This document shows, piece by piece, positions 25,630-38,207 of a stretch of 64,000 nucleotides of DNA (the first letter of the stretch is position 1; every line of letters begins with the position of its first letter). A model generated the notes under the pieces. That model saw nothing but the letters and a program-made list of their open reading frames with translations, was not told the DNA's origin and ran no database searches. The DNA is from Platerodrilus igneus (lineage: Eukaryota > Arthropoda > Insecta > Coleoptera > Lycidae), in NCBI GenBank assembly GCA_036346225.1, contig JARFIW010001750.1, forward strand, positions 1,240,001 through 1,304,000, read 5' to 3'. The position numbers and the translations under genes were made by a program.

Positions 25630-26909
25630 GAATTACAGGAAATATTAAGACATAATATCTACAAAAATTCTTGCGTTCTTCAAAAATGTTATGCTCAGAT
25701 AAAACACTTTCAGATTATCAAAATGTTGTATTTGACAATCTCATCGTGCGATCCCAATTTAAGGACTTATTTCGAATTAGTTACTTCTGATAAAGCTATT
25801 TCAGCAGGGAATCTTGATAAACTGAAAATAGCACTATCAAATCGATGCTGCAGGGTGTCTCATTCTGGATAGCACTGGATGAATAGCTTTGTTATCCAAA
25901 GGGATTGAAAATCGGTTAAATAGGAAATGTTTTGTAGATATTGTTGTTGAGTAATAATCGTTATTTGGAATTCAAAATTTTTTATACATTTTGTAGATAC
26001 TTAAGAAAAGTGGGAAAAGTGATTTTTTCGAAAAGACCAAATATTAGCTTTATTCAAAACTTTATAAAAAACCCTTTAAATATAGGTTGCTGGAAATGAT
26101 TCAAATAATTCAAAAATTTAAAAATTAATCTTTGGTATCCAAGATGTCTGAGTTATACATACTTAGAGAAGCTATCAGTCAGACGATACCGTGTTCAAAT
26201 CCGACAACATACGATAAGACTTTTTTTCGCAATTTGTAAAATAAAAGATTAAATAAATGTACCGCACGTGCTGAAATTCAAGGGTTAAAAAAATTAATAT
26301 TCAAGACGATTCGAAATTCAAAGTTTAACAAAAGTCAGTTATGACGTAGTTAAAACGGTGGAAGTGACATTTTACAAAAAAAATTGAATGGCCGTCAGTC
26401 ATAAGTTAGAAAGAGAAATTTGTGAAACTCATAGAAAGTTAAGCTGAGGAGTTAGTGTATTGTAGATAGATACATCCATAGAAATGTAATTAAATTAAAA
26501 AATTTGTGCATGGCCTCTCCGGAAGTATCTGTCTACGATTTTGGTTCTGTATGCTGCTTAAAACTAAATTCTGCTATATTTGGTTGTAACTTGACTTAAA
26601 TTTGACACCCCTAAATCATGCAGTTATATTACGTGTTCTGTAATACCTTGCAAGTGCATTTGTAAGCCTCTTGTATGAACGTCCTGATCCTGTCCTAAAG
26701 CCCGTATATTAGTCACCTCGTTATTAGATAACACTCCTATAATTAAATGAAATATAATTATACTATTTTAAATAAATGAAACGCAAGAAAAACTTTTCAG
26801 CATTGGATCTGCTTAGAATTCTTTTGGTAGTGCAATTCAGAAACGTTGGAGTATGGCAGTGTTTTATGTAAAATAATATAAAATAATAATGTGACGACCC
26901 ATTGAAGGC
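25630..26909. other. Mostly anonymous sequence, with a tRNA-like patch
   Basis: No gene. Around 26145-26215 a B-box-like GTTCAAATCC lies about 45 nt after a CTGAGTTATACATA stretch and may be a decayed tRNA-derived element; it does not fold convincingly as a tRNA. Confidence 0.35.
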
Positions 26910-27300
26910 GGTGCTAGCTCTAAATTTAGTGGTGCAAGGTGGTGCAAGCTTTCCTCTAACTGGTGCACATATCATTTTTTTGAAATTCGAATGGAGGGGG
27001 GCTTGAGTCATTCTAGCCCCCCTCGAGAGAAGGCCCTGTATCTAATTTTGTGAACTGGTGCAAGCTCTAAATTTAATGGTGCAAGGTGGTGCAAGCTTTT
27101 CTCTAACTGGTGCACATATCATTTTTTTGAAATTCGAATGGAGGGGGGCTAGCGTCATTCTAACCTCCCTTATAAACAAATTACCGCAATTGGTTTTCCA
27201 GCATGGTGCAAGCTATTATTTTGGTGGTGCAAGACTAGTACTTCCTGGTGCACATGCTACATTTCAATAAATCGTTTGGAGGGGGGCCAAGTTGACGGAG
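26910..27300. repeat. Tandem repeat, 147-bp period
   Basis: Units start with GGTGC(A/T)AGCT at 26910, 27057 and 27205. The first two are nearly identical over about 100 bp; the third is diverged. Each unit contains repeated GGTGCA hexamers, GGTGCACAT and a GGAGGGGGGC block. Open frames across it, such as 27058-27270, show a periodic GAS/GAH pattern due only to the repeat. Confidence 0.9.
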
Positions 27301-30300
27301 CCCTGATGTTACGGTTTAAATTTTCATTACACTTCAAATTAATTTTATTGCAAACACTTATCTTACATACATGTTATTTACAAGAACTTAATTCATTTTG
27401 GCTTTGGTAGTATAAATTTTTAATTGTCTATTTCTTATTTGAAAATATAAACAGCATTAATTACAATAACTTTCATTCTGACCAATTGAATTCATCTCGT
27501 AATTTGTTGTTTTGAAACTTCATCTTAATTGAAATAATATCTATTATTGATTATTGTTTATTAAGAAAATATGTTGGCAGTTTTGATGTGATTGATTTGA
27601 AAGAATAAACACAGGTCTGCATTCAGGGAATTGATAGTTATTTAGAACTTGAATGCATTACATTCTAATAAAAATATCTCAAAATAAAAAAGGATATATC
27701 ATGAAATTAATTTTAAATGTTATGGAATTGTTACATGTACCTAACAAGAATTATTTTATTTTTAAAAAGGGAGTTACTCAATGTTATAATTGTTTAGCAT
27801 GTGAAATGCTGCCCTGTCTTATTGATTTTTAATTATTGAAATTTAATCTCTTTATATTGCATTCCTGTTTTGATTTGGATTATCTGAGAAGAAGGTATTT
27901 TCCTTTCTGATTGTTTTGTGAACAGCTTGGTTAAAGCATGGTGTATGCTAGTGCGAATTTTCTGACTATATCAGAGTAAGAGAAAGTCATCCAAAATATT
28001 GGGATTTATCGCCTGGCATAACGAGAAAGAATATTGCTGAAGAGTAGAATATTTTTTGAAACAGTTGAACTGGATTTTATATTTCAATCTTGCTTATTTG
28101 GTAGCACATGGTCGCGTGCATTATTTGTTATATATTTCTTTCATCCTGGTTTCCAGGGTAAGTAAATTCTTAAGTAAATTAGAAAAATTAAACACAATTA
28201 TTATTACAGATTTTTATTCTTATTTTTATTTCATTTTCATTTTTTGTTTGGAGTCTTGTCCTTGTCTTGGGTATATGTTGTACAATAAGAAACCATTTTG
28301 GATTGGAGTTTAAAGGCTGAAAGTGGTGGTTGCAGAAATGTTAAGGATGCTGATGGCATGCCGTTCCATGTCATGTGTATCTAGATGAGTATCACTAATT
28401 AGGATTAGTAGTTAAAGTGTGGATCTCTAACCCGTAAATGACTTATTTTTGTGGAAGTTAAATTGGGATTCAGGGTGTATTAAATTAGTTAAGTATTAGA
28501 ATATCGTTCTTGTTCAGTTAAAACGGAAACGAATTAATCCATATATTATATGTGATTTATATGTCAATTGTGAGCTTCGAGCAATTGCTTAAAGTGGAAC
28601 AAGAAAAGGCTTCCTTAAAATTTGTGTTAAGACCTGTAAACCAAATTACGTTTAATTATGTCATGCATTTATTTCATTTTTATCAATGTACAAACAGTAA
28701 TTGGGAATATTTTACAATAGAGATCATTGAGTTAGATTGACTTATTTGTAGATTATCTTTTGCCATTAATTAGCGTACACTTAGGGTTGTGAATACATTG
28801 CTAAATTTACTGGTTGAGTATATTGGCTAATTGAGGTAACATTCATTCAGTTATAACGCAACGGGTAAGTTTGCTGGATTCAGTTACATACTCTGTGGTG
28901 GCATGTTAAGTCTTATCCCCTCTACAAAGTGTATAAAGAATTAAATTACGTTACTGAGTCTCATGTCTATATTTAAATATTATAGCGTAATAAATAAATA
29001 TAGTGTAATACTACAATCCACCCTGCGGGATACTTTTGGTACCTCTGTAGACCAACAGGATCTTAAAGTATTACACGTTCACGCACCCTTCTTCGTTATG
29101 TTGAGATTTAAAAAATGTGAAATGGGCTAATTGCTCAATTCATATGTTTGCCAGTTAATTGTACATGCGCATCTTAATCCTTACATATAGCCTACACAAA
29201 CAGTTAAAATTTAAATTTATTAAAACTGACCTCAAAAGACCCTGCAAATTTGCAACTTTGATAGTGTAAAAAAAACTTGTTAGCACCTATTAAGTAGTGA
29301 AACGTGAAAAATATATAAATTAAGCAATTCTAATCAGAGAAATACCTTGAAATTGTTATTTTCTACTCGTCAATAACAAACAACTTCTTTCGAAAGCATA
29401 AGAAAAAATAAAAAAATTGACCTGAACATCAATGAATACACTAAATTATTTATGTGATACGCATTAAGGTTGGCGTTTTTTACGTAAGTTCACCAAAATG
29501 TATGCATTTACAACTAGCTAAAGAAATGAAAAGGTTTAAATCAAGTTTTCTTAAAACTGACCCATACTGATTAATCTTTGTTAAACCATGTTATGGAAAT
29601 CTACTTAAATCGCTAGACTCGTTCTCAAACGTTCGGCCTTCAACTCATCTAATTTCTATAAACATTGCAAATTGCAAGCATACATTATTACTTCATTTGT
29701 ACGATATACAGACCTCTAAGCGTTAAAATATGCAACATTTCGTAATACAGATTCCTGCAAGAATGTATTGGCACCACCCCACATTCTCATGTGATCTAGA
29801 GAATTTTTAAACGAGTACGTTGCTCACTTTCGTTGTATTTTTAACCTACTACCCTAGATTTTATTAAAATCAAATAAAACAACTTGTTTAAAAAAATCGA
29901 GTCTAGAAGTATTTGTATAAACCGTATAATTAAGCATTTAAAAGTCATTGCTGTAATTTGTACTCGAAGTCCAGTAGCTGCGATATTTGTATTTTTATTT
30001 CTCAATCAAACTGGGATTGATTGCCTACATTAACTACGAAGATGAGTTTCAGGCCAGTGCAAACCGTACATGGAACAGAGACTCGATTAATAATGGAATA
30101 TCTTACTAATATTCAATTAACTTATCGTAACAAGTAATTAAAATCTCTGGTAGGTTGTAAATTGTATAGCATTAGGTAGTCATCAAAGCATGCATACCTT
30201 TCTTATAGTTTTATATATGTGATGTAATCCAACATTAATCAAAAAAGTTTATGGGATAATTCACATTAAAAATTAAAGATGCACGACCTATTGAATACGA

Positions 30301-31322
30301 TTTTACTTTAACAAATGTGTTGCTCTTTTTCGAACTTGTTTTAAATATGCCAAATTTACTACACATATATTGTGACAATAACACCAAATGGTCTAGAATT
30401 GAAAGCAATAAAACCATTAAGCAAACAATGCAATGAGTGCGTGTTTATAGAGCTGATAGAAAACGAACCAAGCAGATGCTTCTAGAATCACTTTGTAATT
30501 TTTGGTATAATCTGGAAGTTCCATAATTCGATATAAAAACCGTACGAACTAATTTTATTAATAAAATAATCTCGGGGTTTAGCTAAACTTTAGTGTTATA
30601 ATACACTGGGGGTGAGTTCTTTCCTAAGCGGTCTTCTAATATGTAATCAGAACAAACTATAGGTGCCCTCTCTACTCTTATAAGTGAGTGTAAACTGTAA
30701 CAACCTTGTCGGTAACTAAAATACGGATTCTGAACTATCAGTATTTTAGTTTACCTATTGTTTATGTCTAAATACGCTTGGCTTGGGTTTAATGATTTAT
30801 CTTTATAAAAGTTCAATTGTTTGGAATTAAAAAAATATATATTTGTAGCTTCTGTCCAGCAGATATAATCTTCTTTAAAGCTGAACACTGATTGTGCACC
30901 ATGTAACCAACCCGTAAGATACAAAAAGAACTTTATAAACAGCTTCATTAAAAAAATTTAATTAATTCATCCAACATCAAAAACAACAATGACCATGGTC
31001 ACTTTTCAAAACCATACTATGCGCATTATTTTAAAAACATTGGTATTCAAATAACCGCAACATTATAACACTAAACTTGTAAAGTGCCTTTTCACATTTT
31101 TACATTTAGTATTGAACAGTATTCAAAATTACAAGTACATATTAACATCTTAAAACATCTTAACCAAAAAATGGATTTTGAAGTAATCCATCAGCCTGAA
31201 GATAAATTATCAAGTCAAGTCAACGTCATTTCTTGTGGTTATTAATTTATTATGAATAAATAGTTTTGTGTTCAATGTAGCTTATTATATTATCAGTTTT
31301 TACACCCCTACGCTTGTGTGTG

Positions 31323-31332
<10 letters not shown>
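27301..31332. other. Anonymous AT-rich sequence
   Basis: Long stretch without a supported gene. Short open frames at 28056, 28552, 30235 and 30751 lack recognisable domains. A (TG)n tract of 18 bp lies at about 31314-31331. Confidence 0.5.

Positions 31333-31371
<39 letters not shown>
31333..31371. repeat. (TA)n microsatellite
   Basis: TA run bordering the next LTR fragment. Confidence 0.95.
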
Positions 31372-31373
<2 letters not shown>

Positions 31374-31530
31374 CTGTGATAAGGGGTTGTTTAGGGGTAA
31401 ATTGAGTAGTAACTGTAAATAGCAATGGAAATCAGAAAACTGCATTTATTTAGCAGGAAAATAAGTAATTCACACATTATGTAAATAGCAAGCATTTAAC
31501 ACCCTGTATATAGGCCGTAATTAACTTTAA
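31372..31530 (-). repeat. LTR 3'-end fragment (cacagca family)
   Basis: Reverse complement of 34730-34891 with high similarity. It starts TGCTGTGATAAGGGGTTG and includes AACTGCATTTATTTAGCAGG and TTAACACCCTGTATATAG. It abuts a TA run. Confidence 0.8.
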
Positions 31531-32207
31531 TCAATGCCAGTAAGCATATTTTTCAATAATAGAACGCGTATTCAGCAGAGAAATAATCGTACATGCAATT
31601 AAACTACGTTGAAAAGTGTTCAATAAGTCATAAAACAAATAAGCAGAAGATAAAGTAAAACCTAATAAATCCGCATGCAATTACGCTTGTAATAAAGAAG
31701 GAACAATAAACGCTTTGATAAGAAAACGCACTTTCAAAGATGAATAAATACATAAACGAAAACTGCAATCATGTTACATCATTTATTTTGTACAATTATC
31801 CAAAAGCTTTATCTACACAGAACAACAGACATAAGTTAAAAGTCCGGCCACGATAACAATAGTAAATAACAGCATGATATGAGAATTCAAAATAGTTTCA
31901 TCAGAAATCAGCTTGAAAACACTGGGAATATTAAAGACAAACGTGGTTGGTTGCAACAATCTGTAAGACTGCTTGGAAAACCAATCCAGATGTAGTGGGA
32001 AAAAGCTATATAACACCCACAGGTGATAAGGCAGCTCAGTCTCAACTTGAAGCACGTCGTATCCACTACACTTTTAATCAGAAATCTACGCGTCAGATAA
32101 ATAAAATTTATATTATAGTGAAATAGTGCTGTGCAACAATTGCGTTAAAAATATATAAAGAGTTTTTGCCGTTTTTTTTAGACAACGGCTTCTAATCTGC
32201 GTCAAAA

Positions 32208-32275
32208 ACAATTCTAATTCCAATTCTAATTCTGGTTCATTTCTAATTCTGGTTCTAATTCGAATTCACGAATAT
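32208..32275. repeat. 12-bp minisatellite
   Basis: Repeats of TTCTAATTCTGG or TTCTAATTCCAA, about five copies. Confidence 0.8.
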
Positions 32276-32469
32276 AAGAAATTCATAATTGAAAGAAACA
32301 CACGAATTCCAATTGGTATTTAAGGCGTATACCGAGAAATATAGAATAGAGCACGAGGCGATTTTTGAAAACAAGGGGTAACCGTACTGAATTAATTATT
32401 GGTTCAAACGTAAGGAGTACAAAGCAGAGCATTGGTTCTCGATTGAAGATGATGAGGGGGGGGGGAGTT

Positions 32470-33039
32470 GATCCACAACCCGAAACAACATATCAGGAGA
32501 TCACAGGTTAGGCCTACCTAGTTTTAAGAAATCTTTTCAATTTAAATTTTTATACTAAATATATTAAATTTCTCTAAAACTTGTAAGGAGTCAACAGGAA
32601 CATTGCATACGTTAAACTTACGTAATAATCATAAAAAGGTCTCAAACGTTCCAGATTTTTTTTGTAAAAGGTGTTGTTTTTGGTGACTTTATATTGAATT
32701 AAAGGATATAAATTTTGGGATAAACAATCCATATTATATTAATTGATTGAATGGTGTATTGTGAAGTGTAAATATGATTTCCTTCCATTATATGAATGTT
32801 GATTGACTTCGTTTTATCAATTCACACAGGTAAGCATAAACGGGTGAAAGAAAATTGATCATCGTAACGTTATACACTCTGTGTAAATTAAAAAGGGCTA
32901 GCCGTGACATACTAAAATTAGAGAATTTGAAAAGAAGACAGAGCGGTGGCGTTCAGTAGAACGTTTATTACACCGAGTACGGCGTTATCATCAATATTTA
33001 AATAACGCAACAACGGAGGGGAGGGAGATAAATACATAG

Positions 33040-33080
<41 letters not shown>

Positions 33081-33600
33081 TATGACGTTTTTACTTAACT
33101 CCACCGCTCTGTGTTCTCAAACCAAATTTAAATCTTATTAATTTTATTATTATGCCACGGCTAGCCCTATTTAATCTACACAGAGTGCACAACGTTACGA
33201 TGATAAATTTTTGTCTTTTCCACCCCTTTCTAATTACCTATTTGTTTGAATTTTATAAAACGAAGTCAATTAATTTCAAAAAGAAATATTATTTACAAGT
33301 TTTGAAAAATATTAAAATACACCCTTCAATCAATCAATATCATATGTACTATTTCCCCAAAATTTATATGCTTTGAAATCAATTTAAAGTCACCAAAAAC
33401 TACCTTTTCTTACCAAAGAGGCCTGGAACGTTCTGGACCCCTTTATAATATGTTACGTAAGTTTAACGTATGCAATGGTTGTTGTTGACTTTATCACAAG
33501 TTTATATAAATTGAATAAATTCAGTATTGAAATTTAAATAGAAAAAATATCTTAAAACTAGTTAGATCTGACCTGTTACAGGTTGTTCGGGTTGTAGATC
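32470..33600. mobile_element. Foldback element with arms of about 0.5 kb
   Basis: The left arm (about 32470-32955) and right arm (about 33096-33600) are imperfect reverse complements over their length. Landmarks pair in order: GATCCACAACCCG with CGGGTTGTAGATC, CATTGCATACGTTAAACTTACGTAA with its complement near 33455, TTTTTGGTGACTTTA, ATTGACTTCGTTTTAT, ATCATCGTAACGTT, CTCTGTGTA, GGGCTAGCCGTG and CAGAGCGGTGG. The 140-bp spacer has a (TA)n run at 33042-33083. A diverged single arm occurs at 23500-23900. Two LTRs in head-to-head orientation could give the same structure. Confidence 0.8.
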
Positions 33601-34564
33601 AACAGCACTTTGTTGTCTTCATTTGTCTATCACTGCTCTGTTTAGTTGAACCCCTCGTTTTTCATAAATTACTTCGTGCTTCTTTATTTTATTTGCATTG
33701 ATTCTCGCAACTCAAAATTGTACCAGAATTGTACCAAAATCGTCGACGCTGATTTGAAGTATTGTATTAATCCATTTAAAATATCCCTACATTCGAATTA
33801 TTATATCTATCCACACATTTTAAATGTTCTTCTCATTAACCATTCGAAATATTATATCTATCCACACATTTGAATTATAAAAAATGTACCATCCATTAGA
33901 ATTCTTATCATCAACATTCGAAACCCTATTATTATTAATATTTAGTATAAATAAATTACCCCAAATTCTACTCACGTTAAACGGCAAAAGAAGTCTTCAT
34001 AATTGTTGCACTTTATTGTCACTATAACGTACACTATTATATATGATTAAATATTAAATTACGCGTGACTTTCTGTTTAGCATCGACGCAGCTTTGCCCT
34101 GCTTGAGTTTTAAACTTACCCGTTTTATCATTACTCGGTGTTAAATACAGGCTGTTCCCACTTGCATGTGGGATGGGTTTTCAACAAGTCTCGTAGATAT
34201 CTTAACCAATAAGGTCTTTGTATTTCCTGCACTTTGAAGTGGTTTCTGATGTAATATATCGGTTTTCCACGTAATGGTGTTTGCTTGATACCTTATTATT
34301 CGTTATCTTGACAATACGTTGTTTTGTTTAGATATCGCCTTTTCCATAATTAAACAAAATAAATAATGTAACTTCAATTCCACTTTCGTCTATTCATTTT
34401 TTTGAGACTGCGTTTTCTTATCAAAATGTTTATTGTTTCTGCGTAATTGCGTAAAGCTTTGTTAAGTTTTATCTCTTGTCTTCGTATTATATTATAACTA
34501 ATTAGAACACTTCTCAATGCGTGTTTAATTACATGTACTATCACTTCTTCTAAATGTGCGTACT
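33601..34564. other. Anonymous AT-rich sequence
   Basis: No supported gene. A short direct repeat TATTATATCTATCCACACATTT occurs in close variants near 33800 and 33848; a further AT-rich stretch follows. Confidence 0.5.
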
Positions 34565-34891
34565 TTTTATGCAAAGATATTCTCACTTGCATTACTTAAA
34601 ATTAATAAAGATCTATATACAGAGTGTTAAATACTTGTTATTTACTTAATGTATGAATTACCTATTTTCCTGCTAAATACGAGTGCTATTGTTGTAAGAT
34701 ATGCTCATTCGCATTGTTTAAAGCTAACTATGATCTATATACAGGGTGTTAAATGCTTACTATTTCCATATTGTATGAATTATTTAATTTTCTGCTAAAT
34801 AAATGCAGTTTTCTGCTTCCTATTGCAATTTATGGTTACTTCACGACCCTTGCTATTCAACACACTCCTAAACAACCCCTTATCACAGCAC
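34565..34891 (+). repeat. LTR 3'-end fragment with tandem duplication
   Basis: A unit of about 121 bp is present twice: GATATTCTCACTTGCATT...GATCTATATACAGAGTG at 34577 and GATATGCTCATTCGCATT...GATCTATATACAGGGTG at about 34698. After the second unit comes the family end CCCCTTATCACAGCA at 34877-34891. Similar ends lie at 25226 and, inverted, at 31372. Confidence 0.75.
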
Positions 34892-34935
34892 TATTCCCCC
34901 AAATTAAAATATAAAATTTTAGAACAATGACCCTT

Positions 34936-34950
34936 TTGGCGCCCAACGTG
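34936..34950 (+). promoter_or_regulatory. Primer-binding-site-like motif
   Basis: TTGGCGCCCAACGTG lies 45 bp after the cacagca LTR end. TGGCGCC is the sequence commonly complementary to a tRNA 3' end in LTR retroelements. The strand is opposite to the gypsy genes that follow. Confidence 0.5.
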
Positions 34951-35136
34951 AAGTTAAACTCACATTGGTCTATAAATTCTTATATTTTTATTTTATTTTA
35001 TAAACCTAACTCTCCCTTTGTTAATCCCCTATTTACATTTATCTAATCTTATACCTATGTAATATTTTAATACCCTATTCATATCTATTCATAAATTTAT
35101 TTTACATTTCATTTATTCATTTATTTCTGTCCTTTT

Positions 35137-35885
35137 CTATGGGTGTGAATTAAATTTATTTATAACTTCCCCCTTATTGTTCTTGAATCTAGGTCCTTTT
35201 AACTCATATTTCTTAGTTACCTGCTTTTTAATTATACCCTTACTATCTATCATATATCCTAAAAATTTAGCTTTATCTTGAAAAAAATTGCACTTCTTCA
35301 AATTCAAACTTAAACCTGCTATATTTAACTCTAATAATATTTTCTCTAAATGTACAAAATGTTGTTCCACACTATCACTAAATATTAACACATCATCCAC
35401 GTAGTGGATACAAAATTCCTCATGCGGTCCCAAAATATTCTGCATCGCCTTCACAAATGCAGCCGTACTCGAGGACAAACCAAATGGGACCATCCTAAAT
35501 TGATATATTCTTCCTTCTACAGAAAAACCCGTATATTTCTTTGATTCTCGCGCTAATGGAATCAACCAAAATGAATTCTTTAAGTATAATTTGCTATAAA
35601 TTTTTTTATTACCTATTCTCGCTAATATGCTATCCATCGTTGGTGAACAATTGTATTGCGGCTGCGTTCGCTTATTAATTTTTCTTGCTCTAAACATAAC
35701 CTGATGCTATCATCAGCTTTCTTCACGACGACTAATGGATTCACAAAATGTGTACTGGAGCTTTTTATGATACCTTCACGTAACATTTCTTCTATTTCTT
35801 CCTTTACTCTATCCCTATGTGCTACTGGAATAGGATATATTTTAGTGTCAAACGGTTCTGTATTTACTACTTCCAACTTGTGCAC
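35137..35885 (-). pseudogene. Ty3/gypsy reverse transcriptase fragment
   Basis: Two overlapping minus-strand frames (35622-35885, then 35137-35697) give the RT of a Ty3/gypsy-type retrotransposon after one frameshift near 35650-35690. The N-terminal part has EEMLREGIIKSS and NPLVVVKKADDS-type residues of RT motifs 1-2. Motif A reads SKLYLKNSFWLIPL, so the usual catalytic aspartate is replaced by tyrosine. The motif B region reads FRMVPFGLSSSTAAF, and the catalytic YVDD box is intact. A typical LGY segment follows. Reading stops before RNase H and integrase, so pol is truncated. Protease- and gag-like frames lie upstream in the same orientation. Confidence 0.92.
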
Positions 35886-36206
35886 ATAACCTGTGGCAAT
35901 TCTTGATTTCTACCCTATTAATTCTGAATGCTTTCTTAATAATATCTTCACCCTATTTCTTAAATCTTCTGGACATTTAATCTCTTCATTTTCATTACCC
36001 TCATTATCTATTTCTTCATCAAACTAATTAATATTCACGCAGTCATCCTCTATTTCAATATTACCCTCTTCATACCATTTAATATATTTCCCATTACACT
36101 CTATCTCTTTGCATTCTGCATTTATCTTCAACCCCAACTTATCTATAATATCTATCCCAAATATAACAACTATCTTCAGTCCAAGTACTACCATAAAATC
36201 ATTTTC

Positions 36207-36407
36207 TCATTTCACATTTCCCATTTCACATCTCAGAATTACCATTTCATTTATCATACAAAATTTCTTATTATTTGGTGCCACCAAATTACACCTCGTT
36301 ATAGGTATCGCTTTATCCCTCAATTTCTCTCGTTTAACAAATTCCTCCGCAACAAGTGATGCTTCTGCCCCAGTATTAATCAATACTTTAACTATTCTAT
36401 CTTCCAC
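36207..36407 (-). pseudogene. Gypsy retropepsin-like fragment
   Basis: VLINTGAEASLV matches the active-site loop of retroviral-type aspartic proteases, normally D-T/S-G-A; here the catalytic aspartate is asparagine. A hydrophobic strand pattern around it fits a retropepsin core. It lies between gag and RT, as expected. Sequence between 35886 and 36206 is pol spacer with stops. Confidence 0.7.
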
Positions 36408-36534
36408 CTTTAAATTAATTATTGGTGATAAGTTCCTTTCAAATCTTCCTAATCCATTTCCGTTTCATGTTTAATAAATTCTCGCTGGTGTTCATATCCG
36501 TTTATCTGTAGAAGTTTCCTGGGTTCGTCCGTAC

Positions 36535-37215
36535 CTAAAAATTTTGATTTCGCGTGGAAGGTCCTGTCTGACTCGTTATTTTTGCGTATGTGCGATTAAT
36601 ATTATTCCTTGTTTGCGTGCTGTCAATATTCCTCGCTTGTGTCGGTCGATCATCATGTTCCTGCCTATTTATTTCTCGATTATTATTTCCTTTATGATTC
36701 GTTCTCTCTATTTGTTGCCTTAGTATCTGCCCCGTATTTCTGTTTCGCCTGAAATCATTATTAAAATTGTTATAGTTCCCTCTATTAAAATTTCTTCCAC
36801 GATCATAATCATAATTGTTTCGTTGATAATTACTTCGAATCTCATTATTATTTTTTTGCGTCCTTATAAAATTCGTTCGGCAATCCCTAGCACTATATTC
36901 CGTTTTATTATTAGATTCCAGCTCATCAAACCTTTGCAAATATTCTATATACGTGTGCCTGTCCACTATATTCTGTGTCGTTATATATCGTTTTACTTCT
37001 GCGTTGAAATGCCCTGCCAAATATTTTATAATTTGTTTATCATGTAAAGGAGGATCTAATTGTTTCGCTAGGGTAAACTTTTTAATAGCATATAATTCCC
37101 GCGTCATTCCTCTATCTGAATTGTACTTTCCCATGCTCAGGTCATTCCTAACTTTATCCTGTTTATTATCATCCCAAAATTGTCGTAGAAATTTCTGTTC
37201 GAATTGTTGAAATGT
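36535..37215 (-). pseudogene. Gypsy gag, C-terminal part
   Basis: The minus-strand frame encodes about 225 residues of gag-like protein: a helical capsid-like region with FEQKFLRQFW and LAKQLDPPLHDKQIIKYLAG-type segments, followed by a very N/R-rich tail (about residues 140-248) that looks like a nucleocapsid-type RNA-binding region without a CCHC zinc knuckle. The first residues of the open frame, upstream of 37215, come from an inserted LINE and are not gag. The N-terminal part of gag continues across the insertion at 38208-38396. Confidence 0.8.
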
Positions 37216-37221
37216 TTCTAT

Positions 37222-38201
37222 AGTAGTATAATTACAAAGGATGGACGTAGCAGAAGGGATATAGTAGCTAGAATAGCTCAAGCTAAAAAAATGTTTTTAA
37301 AAAAGAAAAACTTACTAATAGCTAATAGTATTAGTTTAGATAATAGAAAAAGTTTCTTAAAGTCGTACGTATGGAGCGTTCTACTATACGGTAGTGAGAC
37401 TTGGACAATTAAAGAAGTAGATAAAAAAAAGATAGAAGCTTTTGAAACTTGGTGTTATAGGAGAATGTTAAAGATTAGTTGGACAGATAGAGTAACAAAC
37501 GAGGAAGTTTATAGAAGGATAGGTGAGGATCCCTGTATGTGGAAACAATTGAAGGTCAGGAGAGATAGAATGATAGGGCACCAGTTAAGACATGAGGGAC
37601 TATTTAGTAAAGTTTTAGATTATAGACTACCAAATAACAATAGAGTAGGAAGGCCTAAACAAAGCTATATTAGTCAAATTATTAGAGATTTAGGTTGTGA
37701 AGGGTATGTAGACCTTTTTAGACTAGCTCAGAATAGAAAAGAATTTAGAGCTGCGTCAAACCGACTTTAAGTAAGTCGAAAACAAAACAATAAAAATAAA
37801 AATCAGTTAACTAAATGTCACCATGACAAACTCACAATTAGTTAGCGGTCTGGCATGTTGGTAGCGTTTCGTTGCTTAAGCCTTACCATAACATATAATT
37901 TAACACTTTTCCTTTTTGAAGCGGATAACCAGGTTATATTTCATTTCCTTATAAATGGTAATCATGTAAACATGTTAGAGTTCTTTAACAACCATCAGGT
38001 TGCTAATATCTATGTAAAGTCAGCTGGATAGGAAAAAGATAGAAAGATATAGGAAGACCTAGACCAAACTATATTAGTCAAATTATTAGATATTTAGGTT
38101 GTGAAGGGTATGTAGAGCTTTTTAGATTAGTACAGAATAGAAAAGAAGTTAGAGCTGCGCCAAACCGACCTTAAGTAAGGTCGAAAACAAAATGATGATG
38201 A
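37222..38201 (+). mobile_element. 5'-truncated LINE inserted in gypsy gag
   Basis: 980-bp LINE tail of the same young family as 62281-64000. Coding 37231-37770 gives the C-terminal RT-tail domain: SIITKDGRSRRDIVARIAQA, then GSETWT, AFETWCYRRMLKISWTDRV, and DCYVDLFR-type end residues. The 3' UTR (37771-38201) carries a second copy of the last 100 or so coding bases at 38050-38175, each copy followed by a hairpin, and ends GATGATGATT. A 6-bp target-site duplication TTCTAT lies at 37216-37221 and 38202-38207. Protein identity to the right-end copy is very high (few differences), indicating recent activity. Confidence 0.93.
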
Positions 38202-38207
38202 TTCTAT

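Noticed and set aside
36109..36474. 121-codon plus-strand open frame
   Set aside because: Antisense shadow of the gypsy protease and spacer region.
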